Shown one piece after another: positions 45,296-56,600 of a DNA stretch of 64,000 bases (positions within the stretch are counted from its first letter, which is position 1; every line of letters starts with the position of its first letter). The stretch lies in contig OY829661.1 in the NCBI GenBank assembly GCA_963691815.1, positions 17,298,849-17,362,848 on the forward strand, written 5' to 3'. A model generated the notes under the pieces. The model did not search any database. It saw nothing but the letters and a program-made list of their open reading frames with translations, and had not been told where the DNA came from. Position numbers and translations under genes: made by a program. This stretch comes from Echiichthys vipera. Taxonomy: Eukaryota; Chordata; Actinopteri; Perciformes; Trachinidae.

Positions 45296-45305
45296 CTTTT
45301 ATATA
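45296..45305 (-). promoter_or_regulatory. gdnf TATA box
   Basis: On the minus strand the sequence reads GCGGGGGTATATAAAAGAGG. It is an excellent TATA box in a GC-rich setting, with a GGGGCGG GC box directly downstream and a TGACG half-CRE (plus-strand reading) near the predicted start. A TATA-containing main promoter is known for mammalian GDNF. Confidence 0.6.
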
Positions 45306-46506
45306 CCCCCGCTAGAGCAAACAGAGGTCCGCATATTTTCTCCAAACCAAACCCTGGAGCCCCGTTTTGGAGGAGCGCAGTTTTCAGATGTCTTGGGGAT
45401 TATGTCACACATCCTGATGTCCTCGGATTAGATTTCAGTATGCGGAATGCGATTTGGAGATGTTCTGTTGCGATGCATGTTTCTAACCTGATCTCCGCGC
45501 TCTCTTTGCGCACCGGTGTCAAGTTCCGTCCGATGGCTACACACATCTCAAATTTAAGAGTCCCACTTCACTTGCTATTTACTAGAACCTATTTGTAAAT
45601 AAGCGAGAGGAGCATTAAGGGTGCGGTGGACACGTTTATGGGTTATGTTAGGCGGTTTATTCCACTCCAGCTTTTATTACATACAAGTGTAACTCATATA
45701 CACAAACCTTGGAGCATCTGGTCATTCAATAAGCGATTTCAAGGTGAGCCCCGGGCAACCCACCACAGACCACAAAAGAAAGACTCACCAGCTAAGATGT
45801 GGCACCTGAGAAAGCCCTTTCCATCACCCTTCATGATTTACAAGCTATAATACACCCCGCCTTTCATCTTCTGCTGAACTGAAATCCACAAAGCTCCTTT
45901 AAGAATTCAGCTCATTTTGTGTTCGTGTGCCAAAAGAAACCGGCTCCTTCCAACAACTAAACACTTGCTTTTCCGAGAAGCTCTCTGGTTTTAATTTAAC
46001 ACGTGAAACGCTGCTAAAGACGGCTGTTCAATAAAAGGATAAAAATCCCAGCACTGACACTTTAAATCAACTCTGACTTATCTGTCATTCAGTGGTATTA
46101 AGGCTCATATCTGTTTGCTCATGGGCTGAAGCTTCTTGTCAATACATGCTTTCTTTCAAGCATTTATGTGCTGCCCTACCCATTCTTAAATGATCTGCAT
46201 ACTGTGCCAAGTCCTTAATGTATGGATTCCTTTCCATCAGGTCCTCCCATGGTTTCATTGTATTAACTGATGTCTGCAGAACTACTGTTGCACTTGTTAT
46301 GATAGAATCCTCTGAATTCAAATAATTTTTTACAAAAGCAAATGATATGAATTTCTGGTAACTGGCTTTGACCTCATTTCATAGAGGTGAATTGTTTTAA
46401 TACAATGACAAAAATGATCTAGTGTTTAGAATAAGTTAATCTTGATACATTCACTGTTCACTGTTGACATTCTCTTGTTGTTAGTGCCCTGCTGTTACAG
46501 GACCAG

Positions 46507-46640
46507 GTCAAGTTTATTTATAGCAAATCGTACACAACAGGCGTAGTCTCAATGTGCTTCACAATTGAAAATCAAAAGATCATACATGACAAAGAGAAAC
46601 AATAAAAAGGTATTACATGAAAACATAAAGCGTAGTAGAT
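46507..46640. repeat. SINE-like or LINE-tail fragment
   Basis: 'gtcaagtttatttatagcaaa', then 'ctcaatgtgcttcacaattg' and an A-rich end. It is related in layout to the fragment at 3900-4060. Confidence 0.45.
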
Positions 46641-46887
46641 ATTAACAGGTATTACAACAAAGCTATACATAGTAAGGTTTTTTTTTTTTAAAGAATACAA
46701 TAAAAACATCAATACTTATTCTTACCCATTAACCCAAATTTTTAAAACCACCTAAAGCTTGTGAAAAAAAGCTCCAGAAAGTCCCTGCCTTAACTATTTT
46801 AATTGGTCTAATTAGTGTCTTGGAATACAAACAGGATACAATGGTCTTTAACAGTCTTCTTCATTTAATATAAGTTCCAAATATAAC

Positions 46888-47350
46888 TTAAAACGGGAAC
46901 ATATGCTAATTTTAAGATGCATACTTTAATTTGGGGTTTCTATCAGAACATGTTTACATGCTTAAATGTAAAAAGAAAAACACATTATTTTTCTCATACT
47001 GCCTGAATATATCTATCTGAAACGCTCTATTTTCAAAAAGCCCAGTCTCCTCTGATTGGTCAGCGTTTCCAGGTCTTTCTGGGCGCTCCGTGTCTCTGCA
47101 ACATGATTACAGCCGTGTAATGAATGTACTGACAGTATTTTCTACCAGCAGGGTATAGTTGTGACATCACAATTGCATATGTAAGTCCTCACGGCTCATT
47201 AAAAGGCTGTTTCTGAATACAGTTTGTGTGCATTTCTGTGTGGATTGAGAGTTTCGATACTTTTCAAAGTATTTATAATACCTGCTTTATAATAAAAAAG
47301 GGACATGGGACAAAGAGACACTCTCCCTTTTTACAATATGGGACCTTTAA
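46888..47350. mobile_element. TTAA-flanked MITE, piggyBac-like (copy 3)
   Basis: The fullest of the three copies. It is bounded by TTAA on both sides, opens ttaaaacgggaacatatgc, ends acaatatgggacctttaa, and shares the 'cagaacatgtttacatgctt' core. A 'ctgattggtcagcgtttcc' section and 'agttgtgacatcacaa' match the family. No transposase frame. Confidence 0.75.
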
Positions 47351-47992
47351 ATGTATTGACCTGGATGTTATCATTAGCTGCTCTAACTGAAAGTGAGCCC
47401 AGTTCTTGTGATTTGGTTGTTGCAGCAATCCTTCACAACAGTTTCATAATTCTCTTTGCCCTCTTGCCCTCACTGAAGCATCGCACTAGTTGGACAAAAG
47501 GATGACGGATTCATTTGGTTCAGGAATATTAAATATTTCTCAAAACAACTCTGTGCAATGTTTCCGTGCCAGTGCACGCTGGGATAGCCTCCAGGCTCCC
47601 ATTTACCCTGAACAGGAATAAGCAGGTTAAAGAATGAATGAAAGGGAATTACTCTTATATAAACAAGCTCAAAAGCATGAATGTAGTGAACTGGCATACT
47701 TTAGTCATTTGAGTGTTGTCAGGACTCTGTGCGGTTCTTGAGGGTTATTTAAAGTTCTTCAGGAGAGATTTATTGAAGTAGGAGCTGAGAAATCTCAGTA
47801 ACCGTACTCAACAATAGGTGATGTCAAAACATCTCACATTTACAATACTTTTTCTCGTTAGAACCATGATTTTATCATTACAGAATTACGTTAATGTATT
47901 ATCAAGTGTATTACATGATTTGATATTCCTTATTTGTGTGTTTTAGTGTTATAGAATGGCTATATAGTGTATAATGGAAGTGTTAATAATGA

Positions 47993-48190
47993 TGTTGATT
48001 AATTGTCTACAATTAGCCAATTAATCGACAGAAATGTGTAATATACAGCAGTTTTGATTATATGGCAAATTCTATGGTCATAAACTAATCTAGATAATAA
48101 CAATCAAAATGAAGACATCACCTTGGGCTTTAGGACATTTCTAAATTAACATTTTACAGACTAAACGATTAATTGGAGAAAATAATCAGT
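47993..48190. repeat. 'Attaattg...cgattaattgg' interspersed repeat (copy 2)
   Basis: Starts gttgattaattgtctac and ends actaaacgattaattggag. The interior 'gaagacatcaccttgggctt' is characteristic of an abundant fish element. The ends are roughly inverted copies of each other. Confidence 0.65.
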
Positions 48191-48193
48191 GGA

Positions 48194-48530
48194 AGGGCTG
48201 GGTGGTATGAAGATAACTAAAAATGTTTCTATTTTGTGATGTCGAAAGAACAGCAGAAAAAATATGTTATGCCCATATATAGGTTATTTGGACGACTCCT
48301 CCTCCCATATTATGTTCATTATGCACTTATGTTCTTAATAAAATATGACGATACTGGGTACTTTTCATCTGTCAAGTATCTACTTCACATGTAGAGATTA
48401 TACAAAAGGAAGTTTATTATAATGATGATTTAATATTGACTATATATAATTTACCAGTAAACATGCTATACTGGGATGTGTATCGTTATCAATATGTGAA
48501 ATGACCTGTAAATCAATAATCACAAATAAT
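48194..48530. repeat. 'Gggctgggtggtatgaa' element (copy 1)
   Basis: Begins gggctgggtggtatgaag and later has 'aaacatgctatactgggatg' and 'gtatcgttatcaatatgtg'. This is the layout of a ubiquitous fish DNA element ending in 'cgcccagccct'. The right end is not clear here. Confidence 0.5.
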
Positions 48531-50090
48531 TGTTCCCAACAGTCAGTGATGGATCATCACCTCCGTCATTATTATGACTATTTGTTTGGTAGGAACAAAA
48601 TAAATTTGATTAATGACTGGCAGAATTCACATAGGAGATCATTTTACACGTCACTATGACATCTCAGGCTAGGACACAGCCTGCACAGTGATGCGACAGA
48701 GGCCATATTGTTTATTGATATCTTGCTGCAGTGTCACCAACGGGTTCCTCTGTGACCCTCCTCTGTCTCATACAGGCAGACTTGAGAAGATAATGGTCAC
48801 CGAAAATAGAACCATCATAGAGAGTTCCTTTATGTGAGAGCGCTGCGCAGTCCGAAGGGTGTCATGAGTCCCCTGAGCTGAATACTTGAGTGACTATAAT
48901 AAATATTAATTTGTCTGGAGGAGAAACATGAGTAAGCTGAACGAATCACCACCACATGGGGTGTGAGGAAGAAACGCGTCACTCACACAGAAGAGCCCTC
49001 TTTCATTATTTGTGCCACCGATGGGACAAGCACCTCAATGATTGATGCCAAGCTTCCACAGAGCAATGACAGGCCTAAAAATGACTCCCCACAGAGTTTA
49101 TATGAACATCCAACAATACTCAGACAAACAATCCAGATCACTGCAGCTGTTTCAGCTTAATATGGAATCGTAAAACATAATATGAAACAAAAGGAAAATC
49201 ACTTTTCTCTGTCTTTGGATATCTTTTCTTGTTGTGCGTATAGTATCCCTTTATGGTAACTTTTGTTTAAGTAACTGTTTCATGTCAACAACTTGCAACC
49301 TGTTCATGGTTACGTTAATGTGTTTTCCTTCTCTTGGGTGAGTCACTGTTACATGTGATATGCAATAAAAGTGGGACATCTGTAGGCTTGTTTAATGTGT
49401 TTTATTCCAATTTCACAAGTTCCCTAGGGAAGATGATGCAATAAATACAACTTAATGGTAAAACTCAACAAAACAAACAATTAATTAAAAAAACAATTGT
49501 GGTTTGGATGATTTATATTCGAGTTCCTAAACTCTAATGATACAACTTCATCACTATTTTGTGCGTTATAGTTGCAAATCAATTATTCATACAGTCTGTA
49601 AGTGCACAGTGACGGCACCCGTTGAATAATATTTGCTTTGTAACTGAATATTGTTCTTATAAGGTGTTACAGAAAATATAATATAATATATATATTTTTT
49701 AAACTTACTTATTTGTTGTAAATACTGCAGTGCAGGGCTCAACAATAAGTTTGCCCGATTGCCTGGTAGTAAATCTAGCAACTCACTTAAGAATTAAACA
49801 CACGGTATTTTATGAAGCTGATGATGGAATGAGTCAAGGATTGAGTCATCTTGCTTTCTTCTCATTTCTGTTGAGAGTTGCACATGTACTGTATAGATCC
49901 AGCACTCCAGTAAAGACAAGTTCCATCTGCTGAAGTGAAAAGCGAGCATTTCAGTTCTCTTGGAAACACAAGTTAAAGTTAAGGTCATAATCTGTAAGAT
50001 TTGAGAGACCTTGTTATTAGCGGCCTCTTTGGCGCTTAAATGTAATTGTCGGTGAGCCTGTTCTTTCAGAGCCCTCCATCTTGTCCCAGG

Positions 50091-50440
50091 GTTCGTACAG
50101 GTGCTTGAAATCCTTGTGTTGTGTTTGCAAGGTTTGAAAAGTGCTTTAATTTTGGATACTTGAAAATGCTTGAAATTGTATCTGCATTTCTTTCACAACA
50201 AATAGCTATAGAATAGGAATTGAATTGTATTTCTTATCCATCTGTTATTACGAAACACAATTCTAGTTGTTTATAACATAATTTCATCTCTTTTTAAAGG
50301 GATAAAAAGTGAAATCATACATTTTTTTGTATGTATTTGTAGAAATATGTAATTTACCACAGCTGTAAGATGCTGGAAAAGCTTGAAAATGTACCATGAA
50401 CGTGCTTTAAAAGTGCTTGAATTTGACCCTGTTGTCAGGT
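50091..50440. repeat. 'Ggttcgtacaggtgcttgaa' interspersed repeat
   Basis: Bounded by gttcgtacaggtgcttgaaa and aaaagtgcttgaatttgacc, with internal 'tgcttgaaatt' echoes. This pattern belongs to a frequent teleost non-autonomous element. Confidence 0.55.
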
Positions 50441-50969
50441 TCATGGTTGCTATGCATGTTGACTTTTTTTCAATTGTATTTTATTTTGCTCTTTTGTAAA
50501 CCTTATTTACACACATTTACCTCTCTATTTCCGGTCTGTCCCCTATATGTTACCTTCTTAAGTCCATACACACACTGACACACACATGTTGTTGCACTTC
50601 TGCCCTTACTACAAGCCTGACTTAGAAGTTGGAAGTTTCCAATTACCAGCAAAAAGCAGGTACAAGTGCTTTCATTAGTGGATCATATGATCAGTCACAA
50701 TTGTTTTAACTCACTCTTTGATAAATAGTAACTTAACAGATAATTAACTAGATGGAATTTTACAAAGTAAAGTGCAAGTGTAAAAAATGATTTTCAGGCA
50801 CATCTGAAAAACATATAGAAGTATAGCACCGTATATAGAATAATGTGCAATGAGCCAAAAACTGCTAGTAAAACAATTCTTATTGGAGCAAGTAAAAACT
50901 GACTTTAGACAAGTGGAGTTTTGAGCCACAAGTAAAGACTGGGCAAGTAAAACATTTTTTTACATTGAA

Positions 50970-51060
50970 TCAGAATCAGGATCAACTTTATTGCCAAGTA
51001 TGTAAGCAGGTTACATACCAGGAATTTGACCTGGCGATTTTGTGCATAGCGGATACAAAT
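50970..51060. repeat. LINE-tail-like fragment
   Basis: 'tcaggatcaactttattgcc', 'aagtatgtaag' and 'ccaggaatttgacctggcg' match the fish repeat 'tttattggccaagtatg...aaggaatttg'. Confidence 0.55.
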
Positions 51061-51880
51061 ATACCAATATAAAAATATACATAAAAAACACAGAAAGAAT
51101 ACACATAATTCAGCTAGAACAACTAAATAAAAAGAAGACATTCAAATATTATAGAGCATCCGGCAGTGTGATTTTTATTTTACTGCTGTCATGTCTTATA
51201 TTGTTACCTTTTATGTTTGAAAAGAAAATAATGCATTAAATATTGGATGAACAATAGTAGAAGACCATGCTGGATAATCTTCTCTGAAGTTTCTGCTGTG
51301 AGCATGCACCGTGCAGGTTGCTTACATCTTTTGCTTTCACATGTTAGGACAATTAGCACCAAGTGAACACCCTTTTAAATACAATACATAGATATGGTTG
51401 CAGACTAGCTGCATCTGTTCATGGCCAAAGTGTGTGTTGTGTTGGGATAATTTCACCAGAATAACACACAGTCATCAGAAAATGCCATGTCAAAATAGGT
51501 CAAGGAACACAACAGAGAACTTTTACCTGTGCTCTGCAGTTTCCTTTGAAAAAGCAGCAGGGACTGTATGTGGTTACTGTGGCCATCCAGTAAAATTGGA
51601 CCATGACCCACATGAAACATTTCTAGCATTTTGTTAAACTTTGGCTCAAAGCAGAACAAAAGACAAACCAGATATACTGTCATCAATAGGTTCATAGTCT
51701 TTGTGGTGAAAAACAATCAATTCCAGCAAAAGTGCACAGGGGCACATGCCATGTTGTAGCTTTTGTTGGGTTTACTATCAAACATCATGTAAATTAGCTC
51801 ACGCTTGACAAGCCATAGTATTAATATTAATAATATTAGCAGTACCACTGAACCAGTAATATAATAGAAGCCATTCTTCA

Positions 51881-52023
51881 GTACTTGTGTACTTACATAC
51901 CTTTAGCTGATAATATGTCTTTACTTTTACTTTAGTAACAAATGAAAATGTCGGACTTGACTTGCATTTGATAGTATTGCAACTTTTATCTCGTAAATAA
52001 TTTGATATTTTCTTCCGCCACTG
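51881..52023. repeat. 'Tacttttact...cttccgccactg' DNA-element relic
   Basis: Contains 'acctttagctgataatatg', 'tttacttttactttagtaa' and ends ttcttccgccactg. It follows a very common percomorph non-autonomous element that ends 'cttcttccaccactg'. Confidence 0.6.
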
Positions 52024-52269
52024 GTATTTGATGCTGCAAAAGAAGGATAAAAGGGCCAAACTGCGTACTAACTTCCAAATAATATTTCAAACTGTTTAAC
52101 AGCTGGAGCCAAATCATGTCGATTTCAAGCAACCTACTTACTTTAAAGAAAAAATAAATGTTTTTTTAAATTAAAAAGAAATTATTTTTTACAAACATGA
52201 AAGTATGTTTAAAATAACTCTAATTGTATTGACTTATATTTGATAAACTGATGTATGTAAATATAAATA

Positions 52270-52375
52270 TGCTGCACCGCAGTTCGGCTGCTGGTTCATC
52301 AACATGGCGATAGAAATGATATAGAAAATATATCAATATTTTTCATCGTTATCATCATGTCGCCCAGCCCTATAG
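52270..52375. repeat. 'Cgcccagcccta' element end
   Basis: 'tatcaatatttttcatcgtt' followed by 'atcatgtcgcccagcccta' is the terminal part of the element family also seen at 48194 and 55533. Confidence 0.5.
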
Positions 52376-52897
52376 GGGTCAAGTGAACTCAATATCTTAC
52401 AAAATAGTGAAATCCATTACAACACCACAACAAACTTAATTTGTTTTAGGGCTTTAGGATTGCATTCAATTATAAAGACTTTCCTTTCATTGTGTCGGCG
52501 GCTCAAACTCCACATTCCCGGTGCTTTTGGCTTTAATGCCGATCATGACGGTGGGCTCTCATTCTGTCTTCTGCACGTTGGGTGCAGGAGTGCCGGATGT
52601 CTGCCAGAGTGAGCTCAGCTGTCATCAGGCACCGAGGCCCAGATCACCCTTGGCACAGAGACGCAAAGACAGAGAGCAGGTAGTCAGGGCGGATACTGAA
52701 GGATTCACATTGCTTGCAGCTGATCCATTAGGACATGCTACAATTCAGATATGGCGGGCCGCCAAATGCCCTGCCATTGTGGCATTCAGAGCAGTATTTC
52801 CATCTGTTTCAGTCATTGCTCAAACATTTTACGAGTATTTGTTGGCATCATTCACACATAGATTGTAGGAGTGCAAAAGTATGCGCTAGCAAGAATA

Positions 52898-52922
52898 TGT
52901 GTGTGTGTGTGTGTGTGTGTGT
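52898..52922 (+). repeat. (TG)n microsatellite, short
   Basis: About 12 TG units upstream of gdnf. Confidence 0.95.
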
Positions 52923-53704
52923 GACTATGCGTGTGAGCGAGTGTGTGTAAATGAGATCACTTGGTACTATCAAAGTGCAGGCAGGACTATGACACTGTTA
53001 TAAATAGAAGGGAGGAAGTAAGGAAGGTTAAATCTCTCAGACACGGATACTTAATGTGTAGAGAGAGCGGAGCCATTTAAAAATCCACATGTCCTTTGAG
53101 ACTCATTTCATTAAAAATATATATTTATATTATGTGCATTCTTTAGTGCTCCCCCGCTACAGTGTGAATGGTGGTATAAGGGAGTCACAGTAATTCAGCT
53201 TTTTAGGCAAATATATGGTTTGATTTGATCTGTTTTCCTCTTAGGGTCAATGTTATATGAAGGCTTAGCTTGTCATCGCCATAGCCTCCTATAGCTGCAT
53301 GCTGTGTGAACAGCTTATTATTGGTCAAGGGTGAATTATCACCCACTGAGCAAATGGGAATCCAGTAAGGTGTCTCCCACGGACCAGTGACTTCATTTGG
53401 CCGTGAGGGAAATGATGAAGTCAAGGTCCTTTGAGTGGAGGAGAGGGCTGAGAAAGTTATTGATGTGTAAACATTTACGACACCGCCCCTCTTTTTTTTT
53501 TTTTTTGATACTCTCAAATACTGATAAAAGATTCAGGGCATATCTTTCCTGAGTGCAAAAGGCGGGACAGGTGGGATACATAGATGGACTCTGAGATGCA
53601 CTCGGGACTTCTTGGCAACTGCCCAAACACTGAAAACCTCCAGGCGCTGTGTTCAGCTGTCTGCATGACAAAAGATGGATTGAAATAAGGAATTTCCGAG
53701 GAAA

Positions 53705-53723
53705 TGTGTGTGTGTGTGTTTGT

Positions 53724-53813
<90 letters not shown>
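53705..53813 (+). repeat. (TG)n microsatellite
   Basis: About 54 units, with two TTTG interruptions near its left end. Confidence 0.97.
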
Positions 53814-53816
<3 letters not shown>

Positions 53817-55532
53817 CATGCACATAACACTACGCCTATAGACACTGCAAGGGTGGTCTGTGGTTAGGCTCATAGAGTTGCTTGACTCTTTTAATTCAGC
53901 CCTCATTCGTCGCCACCTGTCCTCGTCAGCCTGTAATCCTGACCGCTGATATCTACCTGGCATGACTTTGACCTCTGACTTTTGGCAGCTGTCAGTGGCG
54001 CCCCTCATTGAAGAAGGGGACATGTGGGATATTAGTGCTCCTCCCCAAGGTGGCACAGTGTCAGACTCTTTGGCTGGCTTTACGGTTTTTAGCATTCAAA
54101 GGGTGTCCGCCAGGGCCCTCCTCCTACTGTGTTACTAAACAAACAGGGACGGCTAAGTGCTGATCACAACCACTGGGCAAAGATGAAAAGCTCCCTTGGG
54201 AATGGACACAGTTACGTTGCTTGTTGTCCGTTCGCTCTACGTATGTGTATCAGTTTACAGATTCGAACTGAAGCTATTTTGATTATAACCTCTAGCCTTC
54301 CAGCCCTCTCGCTGCACAGCTCTGCTAAAAGTGCGGTGCATGAAGCTGGGGCTTGACTTTCACAAAGCTTCCCTGTCCCCAACATAACAAGGTCACACTA
54401 ATTGGAGAAGGAAGTGTTGAGGATGTCTTTGGGAAGGAGCGGTAGAGAGTGATAGCAGAGAGGGTCGGATCCAGTTTCTGCTCTGGTTCCCTGTTCTAAT
54501 CCAGCCTGGTATGTGTTGAGATCAGAGCCGGTCCCTTTCACTGCAGCCATCCGGTGGCTGTGCAGTGGGACTTGCTAAGTCCCCATTTCCTCTACTGCTG
54601 CAAATTCTTTGTGGAAAGCACCAGACAACAGTCACTCAGGGAACTGAGTTGACTGAAAGGAACTTTAAAATGAAGTGACCAAACAAGAGAAACGGTCCCA
54701 CAGTCCATTTCAGGTCCTAACCCCTTAGAAACATGGCACTAGACAGCTGTGTGTTCCCCTTGATGTATTTATGTCAGCCGCTTACATAAATACACTGTGA
54801 CACACATACACATTCACACTCATGCACGTGGGCCTGTGTGTAAATGTGCATGCTCACACGGGCACAGCGACACACACTAACACACAAACGCGTATAGTGG
54901 CACACAGACACACACACTGCGCTTTGAGCACACACGTATCATGCTCTCTGTCAGTAATACCCAAAGGATATTATGTCTCTCTCAGCAGACCGGACAGTTG
55001 ATCAGAGCAGCATGACCACATGGTCACTTTGATGTAAATCACGTAGAGCAGTCACCTTGAAAAAAGCCTGAAATGCAAATTGAATCTCACTCTCAGATTA
55101 ATCGGCTGCTACACTGATTCCTTCACAGGAGAGAAAAGTGTTTGCTTTAGTTTGTTTAATTGTTTTAAACATTCATTTAATGATGTCCCTTAAAATATGT
55201 TCTTATTATTATCTTATTTTAAGATTGTATCACTAGGTCTAAATTTTGGCTCTTTAAAGGAAAGAAGGGGAACTGCTAGTCTGCTGTGGTCAAACTTAAA
55301 AAAATATATCACATTCAAGCTGTGGGTTTTAATGGCAAGTGTGTTTTTCACAAAATACCAGAGATGTCTCTGTAGTCAGGTTAGGAATTCTGGCACAACT
55401 TCACCTACTTCCAAGATGCATGGAGAAGGGAAGAGGTCTGAAAGGGTAAAAACTCCAGTAACACTAGTGGCACTGTATGAAGAACAAGTGTGCTCTAAGA
55501 CCCACGTGTTCAAGGGTAGAAATACTGTACAT

Positions 55533-55862
55533 TAGAGCTGGGTGACATGATGATGTATATCGTAAAAATACTACATATTTTTCTACTTTGTTTCTATTGC
55601 AATATCAAAAACCAGTGACTGAACTGGGTTACAGTAATTTTTTACATTCTGGTCCTTGTTCATTCTGCACTGAAGTCCTTCATGACCTCAAAAAAATACT
55701 CTATTTATTCTATTTACTATTTGATTCACACAGGAGTATACAAAATCTCTATATAAATATATATCAATATATTATTTCATGTAGATTTATTTATTGAATT
55801 ACCAGAGAACATGCTATATTGTGATGTATATACATTATATATGTAGTGTGCTCAGCCCTATT
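55533..55862. repeat. 'Gagctgggtgacatgatg' element (copy 2)
   Basis: Begins agagctgggtgacatgatg and ends gtgtgctcagccctatttt, so its ends are imperfect inverted copies. The interior 'agaacatgctatattgtgatg' matches the copy at 48194. Confidence 0.55.
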
Positions 55863-56379
55863 TTCACATTATATTACTTATTCTGTAAATGACTGGATGC
55901 TTTTTCACGAATCCATATTAGAAATGATATAGTTAAACAATACACACAAACGCTTCAGCATAACTTACAAATTCTGCAGAAGTGAGTTTGATATTCTAAT
56001 ACTTCTAACCCATTGCGATAAACTGTAGGTTATAGCTGGCCAAATACCACTTTAATGTAAGCTCTTCCTATTAAATGGAACGACTTTTTCACTCCAAATA
56101 GAAACTATAATGACAATTGATAATGCTTACAAAGTCACACACTAACACCCCAATGCTGCAAACTGACCACACACCGATGCACACCTCCATGTGTAGAACA
56201 TAGGTCTCACACTGCTCGGGTTAGAAGTTCAGATTTTGAACTGGGCCCACCCTTGTAAAAATGTATAAACTCTTGGTCCTGCCAGGCAGTTGGAATCCAT
56301 TAAGGACAGATGTGGACTGAACCTTTCCAGCTCTGAGAAATATTACTCAGGATCATGCTAAACAGGATGTGGCATTTCC

Positions 56380-56600
56380 CCGTTTCCTATTTCACAACTA
56401 TTAAATTGCATTAACACCCCGACACTTGATTATAAGTAGCATTAGCACATATTGTTTTGCAGTCGTGCCACTTGACAAACACTGCTTAGTTGTTCTTGTA
56501 ATGAATAGAAAGGTCAGTCAAATGTGGCGGCAACCTTGAACTTTGTTTCATGAATAGCGCATAACAGGAGGTTTACACTAACAAACAGAATGGAGCTTAC
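56380..56600. other. Candidate conserved noncoding element upstream of gdnf
   Basis: Single-copy-looking block with 'ggcggcaaccttgaactttg', 'tttcatgaatagcgcataac' and 'actattaaattgcattaac'. It is rich in nuclear-receptor, SOX and homeobox-like cores. No conservation test was possible. Confidence 0.2.

Noticed and set aside
52521..52868. 115-codon plus-strand frame upstream of gdnf
   Set aside because: No domain, no exon-like borders and low-information sequence; a chance frame in 18 kb of noncoding DNA.
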